DNA of 64,000 nt from Caenorhabditis remanei (lineage: Eukaryota > Nematoda > Chromadorea > Rhabditida > Rhabditidae). This document shows, one piece after another, positions 51,420 through 61,500 of this stretch. The notes under the pieces were generated by a model. The model had not been told where the DNA came from, did not search any database, and saw only the letters and a program-made list of their open reading frames with translations. Numbering within the stretch: position 1 is the stretch's first letter; each line of letters opens with the position of its first letter. Location: assembly GCF_010183535.1 (NCBI RefSeq), contig NC_071328.1:4402001-4466000 (forward strand), read 5' to 3'. Both the position numbers and the translations under genes were made by a program.

Positions 51420-52433
51420 TTAATAGATTTCAGTCTTTCTTTGATTTTCATCTTTGTGGTTTACAATTTTTTGTAAATGCGCTTCCAAAAAAGATAAAGC
51501 AATTACATAAACTGTGACTTTGCCTCATTATTTGAAGTTAGCCTAGTATGAGTGCAGCTATCTGCGTCGAGAATTGTTTGAGGATTTTGATTTTTTCTAT
51601 GAATAATTACCACGATTTCAGAGTTTTCAAAACTCTATTTATCTTTTTTCCATTATTTTTGATTGAAGTTAGATTCAAAATAAATTTTCTCAACATTTCT
51701 ATAATCTTCATCTCTATTTCTGAATTCTAAGCTTGCTTCGGGTAGATCAAGAATCCGGAAAGTGGGCGGAGCCGCGCCACCGCCCATATTCTATGTATGA
51801 TTGAGATTATTTTACAATTGTGATGAGGCTTTTCTCAATAAAAGACAATGAAATAGATTTGTGAACATTTGAGAAACAGAAATTGAGAATCTAGAAAACT
51901 TGAACTTGGAAGAGAGTAAAAACGCAGCAGCGCCGCAAATAGTTGTTCCAATTTATAGTGATTCTGAAAATTGTCAAATGATGGGAGCGCCGATGTTTCT
52001 CTCGACTTCTCTTCACTTCTTCATATTCGAAGTTTGCACAGTTGGGATCGTTTCCTGCCTGCCAACTATTTGTCAATTCTCTCTCTCTCTTCCCCCAATA
52101 AAATGATTGTGCCCCCATTCAAACAGATGTCATGAACCTGGAAAACTGTTTGGATGTGAGAGAGAGACTGTCTATGTGTGCTTGTTCCCCCTGACTCACT
52201 TCGTTTTTCTATAATGGGATTCTGGAGGAGTTGTTGATAACAATGAGAAGAAGAAGGTGTGGAAGATCTGTGAATTCTGAAAAAAGTTTTTTTTTAGAAG
52301 TTTGAACTCAGAAGATCACTATTTCTTATGATTCTGAATATCTTTTTAGCTGAAAACGAAAAAAGTGATTTTTGTTGTAATTTGTGTGGTTTTATTGTAA
52401 AATCGTGTGTTTTCGTTTATTTTTGTTGCTATT

Positions 52434-52571
52434 AGCACGGCACAGTTCTTACAACCGCGCTCCACCGAAACGCCCTAGAGAAATCTCTCTTTTTCTCTGA
52501 GTCTCTCAATTTCGCGCGCAATTTTCTTCGGATTCGGTAGAGCACGGTTGTAATAAGCGTTCCGTGCTAAT
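52434..52571. repeat. ~140-bp foldback family member (intact)
   Basis: It runs from TTAGCACGGCACAGTTCTTA to GCGTTCCGTGCTAA. The arms contain GCGCTCCACCGAAA and TTCGGTAGAGCACGG around a centre of TTTTTCTCTGAGTCTCTCAA. This is one of the best copies for defining the consensus. Confidence 0.85.
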
Positions 52572-53008
52572 GGCTTTTATTAAATTTTTGTAAATTTTGT
52601 GTTTTTTCGATAGATTAGTTTGATGAACTATCTATCTCTTCTGTATTATCCATTCACCAGAACATTCTAAAACCTCCATAATCCGTAAACCAACAATGAA
52701 TATTTTATCTCTCTCCTTATCACCCATCCCATCATCATCCCATTATAATTCTCCCCCCATCTCCTCCATCTCTCTCTGACTCATCTCTCTCTCCCTGCCA
52801 ATCGATGCCAGAGAGGACCCTGTCTATTCTCTCCAAGGTTGTTGTAAACCAGATGAGATCTTTTGCTGGGTGGCAACAGACAAGACGCAGACCACCAGAC
52901 ACCCGAACGAACTTTTTGTTTTTCACTCGTCGCCTCTCTTTCTTTCTTCTTTTCTTTGTAACCATCAACATCTTATTTTCTCCAACCCCAAACTTAAAAA
53001 AATTAGAC

Positions 53009-53080
53009 TTCCCATGCCGGGAATCGAACCCGGGCCGCGTGGGTGAAAACCACGAATCCTAACCACTAGACCACATGGGA
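53009..53080 (-). tRNA. tRNA-Glu (anticodon TTC)
   Basis: On the minus strand the 72-base sequence starts TCCCATGTGGTCTAGTGG. It has a paired acceptor stem (TCCCATG with CATGGGA), an anticodon stem CGTGG/CCACG with loop TTTTCAC, and the T arm CCGGGTTCGATTCCCGG. The anticodon TTC reads GAA (Glu). All arms pair, unlike the tRNA-derived sequences elsewhere in the window. It is followed by no CCA, as expected in nuclear DNA. Confidence 0.95.
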
Positions 53081-53666
53081 GCGGCGAAAACATTGCCTCC
53101 GTTGGCCGTTAAAAACGGCCGCTGCTCGCTCTTTGAATTGCTGCGAAATGACCGAGAAAGGGAGAAGAGAGCGTGAGAGAAACGAAGACTACACAGTATC
53201 ATAGTAAGCCAAATGATAAAAACTGATCAATACATTATTTCTGTTATCAACTTTTCCGTTCTCATTCTTTTTTTTCCTTTCTTCTTCTTCTGTTGATCAG
53301 TTTCTATCTTATTTTGTGATCTATGAAACATTAGGAACTTAGCAATTGAATAACATTCTGTACGTACAGGTTCTTCCTTTCACTAAAAATATCAGGTGAC
53401 GTTTTCATCGTATTTCTCAAAAGAGATTTTGAAAATTTCTCGTGTCACAAATGGAATTTTTCTAAATCTAATCGATTTTCGAGACAAAATATTTTTATTA
53501 TCATCAGTTGACTCACTGAACATTTCAATTGTTTCGTTAAAAAATAGGAAAAAAGTTGAGACTGAAAAATCTTCTCTCACTTCTCTGACTGAAAAATCTT
53601 CGCTGCCTCCATTTTTGTGCCATCCTCTAGCTTATCTTAACCCACTTGGGCAAACTGTTTTTGGAT

Positions 53667-53728
53667 GCAGTGTAGCCCAGTGGACTGCCTATCACTCCAC
53701 CACTCCCTGGTTCGATACCTCTCTCTAG
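53667..53728 (+). pseudogene. tRNA-like sequence (degenerate)
   Basis: GTGTAGCCCAGTGGACTGCC resembles an A-box region and CTGGTTCGATACC a B box, at about the right spacing. The acceptor and anticodon stems are poor. Confidence 0.5.
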
Positions 53729-54305
53729 CTTTCTCTTTTTTTCTCTTTTTAAATGTTTTCCCGAGGCCACTAAACAAGAAATTTGCCAGCAAAGCACGTT
53801 ATGAACAACAATGATAAGAAATTATACGTGTCGGTGGCCTAGTTTTCGATTCTAGGCCATTGTTAGTTTGGTGTCTAACACCTACCAAAATAATCAGCAG
53901 TTTCCAAAGTAAACCGTCACTCTAATTTCCATCAAAAATTCCAGATTCTCTGTGAGAGTCTGAGTCTCCCTCTCTCGCAACCTAAAGATCTCCTTATCAG
54001 TGTGTGTCTCCTCTTCTTTTTCACATGTTTGCCATTTCTTTTCATCATTCAATTCTTATCAAATGCAGGAGGCATCACACGCCCCGAGAAACATACTGTC
54101 TTCATCTTCGTTATTTCTCTCTCTATCCATTTTGCACATTTTCTCTTGGTATCACAGAGATCAATTTTGAGTTATTAGTTGCGGCAAGCGCGCTCTACTG
54201 ATAACAATTTGGATAGAGACGCAGACGTCTAGACACCCTCGTTGTCTCTCTCTCTCTTCACACATCAACTAAATATAAATTTAAAATTCCAGACAAAATC
54301 CCAAA

Positions 54306-57300
54306 ATGGTAGACGAAATCTGCCATATCTGCAATGACAAATCCACTGGCAAACACTACGGAGCAATCAGTTGTGATGGATGTAAAGGATTCTTTCGGCG
54401 GAGTATCCGGAAACGATATCACTATCAGTGCAGATTCGAACAGAATTGTGATGTCACGAGGAGTTAGTTTTTAATGACTTTATGCTCTTTTTTATCTTTT
54501 TATGTTTTGTAGTTCCGCACTATATGGCAACGCTACCTATGCAAGCACGCTCTAAAATTTTAGCTAATTATTTCCCTGCAGGAACTTTTAGGATACATGA
54601 AAATATTAAAATTTCGTTGTTTTTTCTCATTAGAGCGTGTTCGCGTCGGTAGCGTTTGTCATATCGTGGTTCCGTGAATTGCAATGAGGTTACGTGAATC
54701 CACAGTAAGATGTGTAGAATTACGGAATCTTTTAACTCCCGTAAATCTACGCAATGTCTCGTAAACTCACACACGCGGTTATTTTGTAGTTTTACGGAAG
54801 CAACTGTGGCTTACGAGAAGTAAACTCACTCCGGTCCCATGAATCTACGATAAATTTAGTAAATTCACACTGAACCTAGTAAATTTTCATGTAGTCCCGT
54901 AAATCTACACAAGCCCTAGTAAATCTACAACATACCTCGTAATTCTACACCTCGTAAATCCACTCAAGTTATTTTCAACTCTCAAATTTTTTAGATAAAC
55001 GAAATGCTTGCCGAGCGTGTCGATTACAAAAGTGTGTAAAAGCTGGAATGAAGAGTAATGGTAAGTCGAATATCCTCAGACTCTCTCAACTACAGTACCC
55101 CCCCCCTTTCCAGCAATTCAAAATGAGCGAGATGCGATTGGAAAAAGGAAAAAAGCATCAGCAACAGAAAAAGAGGACCTAATTGATCAATTGGTGGCAG
55201 CTGAAACCCTGTGCCAACAGTTGAGATCCAGTGTTATCAAGAATACTTCTTCGTTGGTGAGTTTCGGGTTACTGTAGCTACTGCGGAAGGATAGGAAGGC
55301 TTTATACGGCAGCTGGCTTCAATTGAACTTGTGCGTTTGTAGCTCAGTGGTTACTCTTTTGCCTTACACACCGAGGGTGTGGGGTTCGATTCCTACACCA
55401 GCCAAGCTTTTTTTCTTCTTTTTTCTCCCACTTAAAAAATGTTTCATTTTGATCTATCAAATCTTTCCTGTCTAGTTTCAACTTTTCCACATGTTCTTCA
55501 TGTTTTTTTTCAGGCTCCATACGATTGCGGAAAAGTGAAATGGAATTATGAGGATGCGAGAGCAGCCACTTTAGATGATATTGGAAAATCCATTCATCAA
55601 CAGTTGGTTCTTTTCATCGAATGGGCAAAATCATTGCCACAGTTTTCATTCTTGGCTCAAGCAGATCAGGTGAGGCACAGATCAAAAGTTTGTGAAAGTG
55701 CAGTGATGTCAGAAAATGTGATTTTGAATTGAATTTTGATGGAATGTAAAGAAAAAGTCTAAATCTTCATTTCTGTAGTTGATCACTTTTTTGTAGGATA
55801 CTTTTTGAAAGAGGTAGAGTCTAGCAAAGAGAAATAGGCTTATTACGCCATTGACAGGTTTCTGAATTCAGCTTTTTTGAACAGAAATTGGTATTAGCAC
55901 GGCACGCTTTTTACAACCGTGCTCTACCGAAACCGAAGAAAAATGTGTACGAAATTGAGATACTCAGAGAAAAAGAGACAGTTCTGAAACGGATTTCGGT
56001 GGAGCGCAGTTGTAAGAATTGTGCTGAGCTAATAACATTTGGAAGCTTTTCTCGGACCGTTTTAAAACATAAACGATAATTATTTAAACATTCTCAAAAG
56101 TCTGAAAAACGTTTTAATTTATCTAGATTTACTTTTTTTTCTAGAGGAAAATCCAACTTTCTCGTTGGTCACCTCATAACTCTGTTGATTTTCGGAACTC
56201 CCAGCTGTTATTTAGTCTCAAGGCGAACTCTTTTAGCCTTCTTGCCCATTACAAAATAAAAAATCAAGAAAAATCTACTATTTTCCAAAAAGAAGCTCAT
56301 TTTTCATTTCGAACTTCCGGGAAGTGGGCGGAGCCACACCACATGATAAGCATTGTGGGCGGCGGAACCCGGGAGGTGTCGGCTGCGCAAATCCTATATC
56401 ATTCAGCGTTTGGCTAGAGCTGATCTGATCGCGATGACAAAAAAGAAAGAAAAAATGTAAAAGTAATTTCAGGCCGCTCTTCTGAAAGGTGGAGCAGCGG
56501 CAATGATGGTATTGGGAGTCGCGTATCGATCGATTTGTCTGAAAATGGATAACACAATTTGCCTGGCAAATGACACACTTCTATCAAAAGAGCAAGCAGA
56601 AACTGTGGGAGATATCAAGTGAGTTCTCCCGTTTTTCCCTAATTTATGCCAGTTGTCGTATAGTCATTTCAGTGGTGTCGTGACACGAATTATCTCTGAA
56701 ATTGTGAATCCAATGAGACGGATGAATATGGATCTGATTGAGTACGTCGCGTTGAAAGCGATTCTTTTCTTTAATCCAGTCGTCAGAGAAATCAACGATC
56801 AAAACTCGGTAGAGACGGCACGATTCGCGTTTTTAAGGTCATTGCAGAGAAGGTTTGTCATGGATTTTTATGGATTTAAAAAAGAAAGAATTTTTCAGAT
56901 GTACAGATAAAGCATTGGAGAATATGGAGGACGAAATGTTGGAGTGTAGAAGTGGAAAACTTCTCTTATTGTTACCATCACTACAAGCGATTGCACAACA
57001 GTTGGTTAGTTGCAATTTTTTTGAAATTTATATTGTTGGAAAACTGAAGACGTGAGGATTCTGAATCTATTTTCAAAATCGGAAAAAGTTGAAATGAACA
57101 GAGTTATAAAAGGTTTAGTTCAAATTGGCCTGAGCTATTCAAAACCTCTGTATCTTGGCTCAATTTGATGATAGACATATTTTGAAAACTGATTTAGAAT
57201 CCTTTTGTTTTCAGATTTCTGGTAGTGTAGTTTTTTTCGTAGAAAATCTAAATTAAACCGAGATTTTCCACGTCTAGTTTTCAATTTTTATCTCTTGAAA

Positions 57301-58114
57301 AAAGTCACTTTGCTGAAAGTTTCGTATTTTGCTCAGTTCTGGCAGATTATGAAAACAGATTCGAAATTCTTATAAATTCAGCTTATACTTCTTTTAAAGA
57401 AATCCAAATTTCTGAGTTTGCCATTCCAAATGGAATAATCTCGAGCTCCAAAAAAGCATATTATTTTTTGAAATGGAGAAGACAAGCTTCTGGAAACAAA
57501 CGTTTTATGATCGAAAATTGATTAGATTCTGAAACGATTTTCTAATTTTTTGAAGAAATGAAAATTAATAAATTTACTGCATATATAGTACTATTAGAAC
57601 GACTCACTTTTTACAACCGCGCTCTACCGAAACCGAAAAAAAATTGAATGCGAAATTGAGAGACTCAGAGAAAAAGAGACATTTCTCAAGGGGATTTCGG
57701 TGGAGCGCTGTTGTAAGAACAGTGGTAAGGTAATAAATGTTCTGAAGAAGTCAGCTAGCTCAAAATTCCAGTGTCTTGGCTCAATTTGATGATAAGCAAC
57801 CAATTCAGAATCCTGAGTTTTTTCCTTAATAAACTTCAATTTTTCCAGGTAGAAGACGTACAACTCGCTCGTCTCTTCGGTCTCGTAAATGTAGATTCCT
57901 TGATGGAAGAGCTGATTTTAAATGAGATCAAACCATCGGAAACACAGGTAAATCGTTTGAATTTCGGTAGGGCGAGTATGCTGAGTCATTTTTTTACAAA
58001 CGCGCTCCACCGAAACCTGTTTTCAGTTTCAATAGAGCACACTTTCAGGTCCTCCAAACGAGTCTCTCCTCACCAATGAGCACAATCAAAGCAGAAGTTG
58101 AAGTGGAGGAGTAA
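54306..58114 (+). CDS. nhr-69: HNF4-like nuclear hormone receptor
   Basis: Nine exons give 372 residues: 54306-54462, 54995-55060, 55114-55256, 55514-55669, 56473-56618, 56673-56852, 56899-57004, 57849-57947, 58049-58114. The ATG lies 13 bases after an ATTCCAG acceptor. The DNA-binding domain starts almost at residue 1: CHIC (6-9), P-box [10 protein letters not shown] (23-32), second finger to CRACRLQKC (58-66), then [20 protein letters not shown], very like HNF4. The rest is a ligand-binding-domain-like region of helices ([36 protein letters not shown]), ending in an acidic EVEVEE tail. In C. elegans, NHR-69 is reported to act with DAF-8 in insulin secretion. Introns 1, 4 and 7 are long and full of repeats. 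It is convergent with inx-20 (413 bases). Confidence 0.88.
54515..54970. repeat. Foldback and CCCGTAAATCTACAC minisatellite
   Basis: An inverted pair at about 54515-54665 (GGCAACGCTACC...ACGCTCTA with TAGAGCGTG...GGTAGCGTTTG) leads into about 300 bases of degenerate CCCGTAAATCTACAC units, a dozen or more, to 54970. All lie in nhr-69 intron 1. The unit also occurs inside the 24-503 foldback. Confidence 0.75.
55329..55404 (+). pseudogene. tRNA-derived sequence
   Basis: TTTGTAGCTCAGTGGTTA is a good D-arm/A-box region, CACACCGAGGGTGTGG resembles an anticodon stem-loop, and GGGGTTCGATTCC is a perfect B box. The acceptor ends do not pair. It lies in nhr-69 intron 3 and is probably tRNA-derived rather than functional. 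Confidence 0.6.
55891..56032. repeat. ~140-bp foldback family member
   Basis: It runs TTAGCACGGCACGCTTTTTA to AAGAATTGTGCTGAGCTAAT, in reverse orientation relative to 52434. It lies in nhr-69 intron 4. Confidence 0.8.
57596..57733. repeat. ~140-bp foldback family member
   Basis: It has arms GCGCTCTACCGAAACCGAAA and TTTCGGTGGAGCGCTGTTG, with diverged ends. It lies in nhr-69 intron 7, which also shows a partial copy at about 57960-58045 straddling the following intron. Confidence 0.75.
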
Positions 58115-58388
58115 TCGATTTCACTTTTTAATTTTCATTTTTCAGTGACCATAATCTCATCTTGCCCCCCATTTACTCTTCTAATATTTCTCTTCTTTCT
58201 AGAAATCGGGTCCAAACGGACACTTGCTCAAAAATCACCTCAAATTCTTAATTTAATTTTTGATACTTATGTTTTTTTTTCTGATTTTATTTCATTTTTT
58301 CATTTTTTGTTCATTCAAAATATCACTTTCAAAGATTAAAAAAATCAACAATGCAATCGCGCCCCATTGGAAACGAAAACAAAACTAT

Positions 58389-58517
58389 TAGCTCGTCACA
58401 GTTCTTGCAACTGCGCTCCACCGAAACCGATGAAAAACGTGTATTTTTCTCTGAGTCTCTCGCAATTTTCTTCGGTTTCGGTAGAGCGCGGTTATAAGAC
58501 TTGCGTCGTGCTAATAG
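58389..58517. repeat. ~140-bp foldback family member at the inx-20 3' end
   Basis: It runs TTAGCTCGTCACAGTTCTTG to TTGCGTCGTGCTAATAGG. It ends 11 bases beyond the inx-20 stop codon, so it likely forms part of the inx-20 3' UTR and fills much of the 413-base gap to nhr-69. Confidence 0.8.
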
Positions 58518-58527
58518 GTATACAAAA

Positions 58528-61500
58528 TTATACATTAGCAGTCATCCGACTACTGGGAGGCCTCAGAAATTGTGGAGTCGGAGTCGTAGGGGACTGATCG
58601 GTGACATTCAGATCTTCTCGACTCATAAGGGGGACCAAAACTGAAGTTTTTCGACGAATACTTGGTTCAATTGACACTGCTGACTGAGATCTATCATAGT
58701 CGTCTCCATAGTTCTTCTCTTCAATTATTTCTCGTATCACTTGATTTCCGGACTCCTCCAAATATTGATCCCACATTTGATCTACAATATCAGTACACAT
58801 CAGTATTCCAGAATGAATCGTTATCATTTTCAGAACAAAGATTCCATCGATTTTGATGTAGTCGCGGACGAACTGAAATTTCAAAGTAGATTCTCAAGAA
58901 AACTGAACTGTGAAAAGTGAAAAATTACCTCATCAAGTTCATGTCTATACCGACTTTTCTCAAAATTCACATCAGCTAATTCAAGCCTTCTTGCAACAAA
59001 TTGACGTCGTTGATTGAATGGAATTGATCCGAAAATCCATGAGAGAATGGATCCGAATGAGATGAAAGAGAGGAGAGTGTACCAGAGCCAGAGAATGAAG
59101 AAGATCTGGAAATTGGCGAGTTTTGTGATTCTTAAGTTGAAAAAAGCGACGATCAGTTCTAAGAGATAGTGTTTAGCATCGAATATCTCAAAAACTAGAA
59201 AAGCTAGGAGAATCTTGTTAACTACAAAAATGAAGACCCTGGTTTGATTTATATCATATTCCAATATTGAAAACTTGGAGAAACTTCTCACGCTGTAAGG
59301 TTCAGTCAAAGTTGGTCAATTTCAAAAAATTGGGTGAAGAAGGGATATAGAATGAAATCTGCATGTTAAACTTTTTTTTGGTAAAAACCGATAGCCTTGC
59401 TGCAAAAAACCTCAAAAAATTTCAGTAAATTCGATTAGGAGAACAAATTATTCAAGCTGATATCGTCTAGGCGGAAAGCAGAAAAAACCTTAAAATTCCG
59501 GAAGGCAGAAGGCGGAAGGCGGAATTCCGCTCAACTCTGATCTATACTATAACATCTCTAAACTTTCGAAAATTACCGCGACAAAATCTCGAAGTTACCT
59601 CTTACCTTCTCCGTAAAAATATTGATAACCAGTACGCATTGTACAGTATGTCTCTGTACATGTCCCAATATCCGAATCTGCATGTCACAATACGTGACGA
59701 CCGGGAAATTCGAAGACTCTTTCCATCCTCTTCCCATAATCAAGTCATACAGTATACCGTATCCATAGTAGCGGTGGCTATCGAGTTCCAGAAATCTACT
59801 CATGAAGTACATCTGCAAATTTTAAATTTTAAATTCACTCAGCTAGTATGTCCACAAGAGTTGTTTCTCTCCGTATCAACTATCTACAGCGTGAGTCGCT
59901 ACGCAGCGTACCTGCATCAACACGTTCATCAAAAACATTGACTTGATTGCCAGATACAAGTAGGTCAAATATGATTCGTAGTACCGTACATTGAAAATTT
60001 TGAAGACTCTGAAATTTCGGTTCCAAACTTCTTGAGTCTATCTGACTCCCAGACTCACTTATGATGATATGGATGCTTCTCTCCAATTCTGAATCGATGC
60101 TTAAAAACTGAAGATAAATGAGCGGAGAGTCCTCGAATGTTCGCTTGTCTCTGATTAGGAACAACATTTGCTTTGTCATTTGCGAAGGCCATGATATCCT
60201 TCAGCCGAATTCCAGACTTGTCATAAAATAGACGCCATAAAAGACATGGAGCGTAGAAGCTGAACGCCACGTAGACGAGGAAGAATGGTACCCATTGGTA
60301 GTAGGAGACCTGGAATGTTAGATCAAAACTTTTGATAGGATTTTGTTGCAAATTTTAAAATCAATCATTTGGTACAAATTTCTATAAAGCTGGATTAGTC
60401 ATGAGAATTGAATTTTGAAAAAAGAAAACGTCAGAAAAACAAGTTGCCCCAGTTTTACAGCGGAATTCAGATTGTTAAAAAAGGCTCTTGCCAACGCATT
60501 TATATGTTTTTTGTAGCAAATTTCAAGAGCTATCTGTCCATACAAACTTCATAAAAATCCGTCTTCCCTGTATCAAGTTATCAAGCTGCAAGTGCGCTCT
60601 ACCGAAAAACTGCTAAAAACGAATTTACGACGAAATTTCGGCAGTACACCGTATAGAATTTTATTTTTATTAGACAGTTTTTCTGTATGGAATTTCAAGA
60701 GCTATCTTTCTATGAAGAATTCTTAAAAATCAGTCTCCCCTGCCAAAAGCTATTAATCTGCAAGTGCGCTCTATCGAAATACTGCTAAAAATTACAGTAA
60801 CTGACCATTGTGTACTCTCTATTAACCACTTCTGGAAGGTTATCATCTTCAAAAGCGGTCACATATGTATTCCGTGCCCAGCAGTACATTTCTGGAATTT
60901 AAATTTAAAAATTTCAAATGTTCATTATTGAGTTCAAGAAACCTGTATAATCCTCCCAACTGCTTTTGTACTCTGCAGGAAGCCAACACTCGATAGGTCG
61001 TCCTCCGAACATTTTCAGAGATATCAGAACCTGGAAGATGTTGCAAGTTCCCTCTAACGAAATTTCGTATTTCAAACTTACTGCAGTCAACAATAAAAAA
61101 GTGGTAGTGTAGTAATAATGTAGCCTATCAAATATGTCATCATCTGCTTGTGGTTGGAGGAATGAGAGGGTTCCAACGATTTCAGCGAACACCATTCTGC
61201 AAATTTCCTATTTTATATTAGCACGGCACGCTTCTTACAACCGCGCTCTACCGAAACCAAAGAAAATTGTGTGCGAATTTGAGAGACTCAGAGAAAAATA
61301 AACATTTCTCAAGGAGATTTCGGCGGAGCGCAGTTGTAAGAACTGTTCTGAGCTTATAGTATTCTGGAAGAAAGTTGTAAAAATGGAGAATCTGGAATTT
61401 GGAAGATTGGATTCAGAAAACCAGCTAAACACGATACGAGAGATAGAGAGAGCACAGAGAAGTCAGACACTCTAGCTTCTCTGCACTCTCTCCCGCTCTC

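Larger units (their letters stand above)
50754..54305. other. Divergent nas-5 / nhr-69 interval
   Basis: This 3.5-kb interval contains the two 5' regions, a ~400-bp foldback (51006-51419), a ~140-bp foldback (52434-52571), one intact tRNA-Glu (53009-53080), a tRNA-like sequence (53667-53728) and a hairpin near 54211-54255. No further protein gene is supported; open frames around 51550 and 52750 look spurious. Confidence 0.5.

Noticed and set aside
55888..56079. Frame with RALPKPKKN and similar frames at 28627, 30576, 36752, 57624, 58329 and 61235
   Set aside because: All are translations of the ~140-bp foldback family, not protein genes.
58881..61200. First impression of a bestrophin-like channel on the minus strand
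   Set aside because: Rebuilding the exons gave YYQWVPF, the four loop cysteines and TVQCVL, which identify an innexin.
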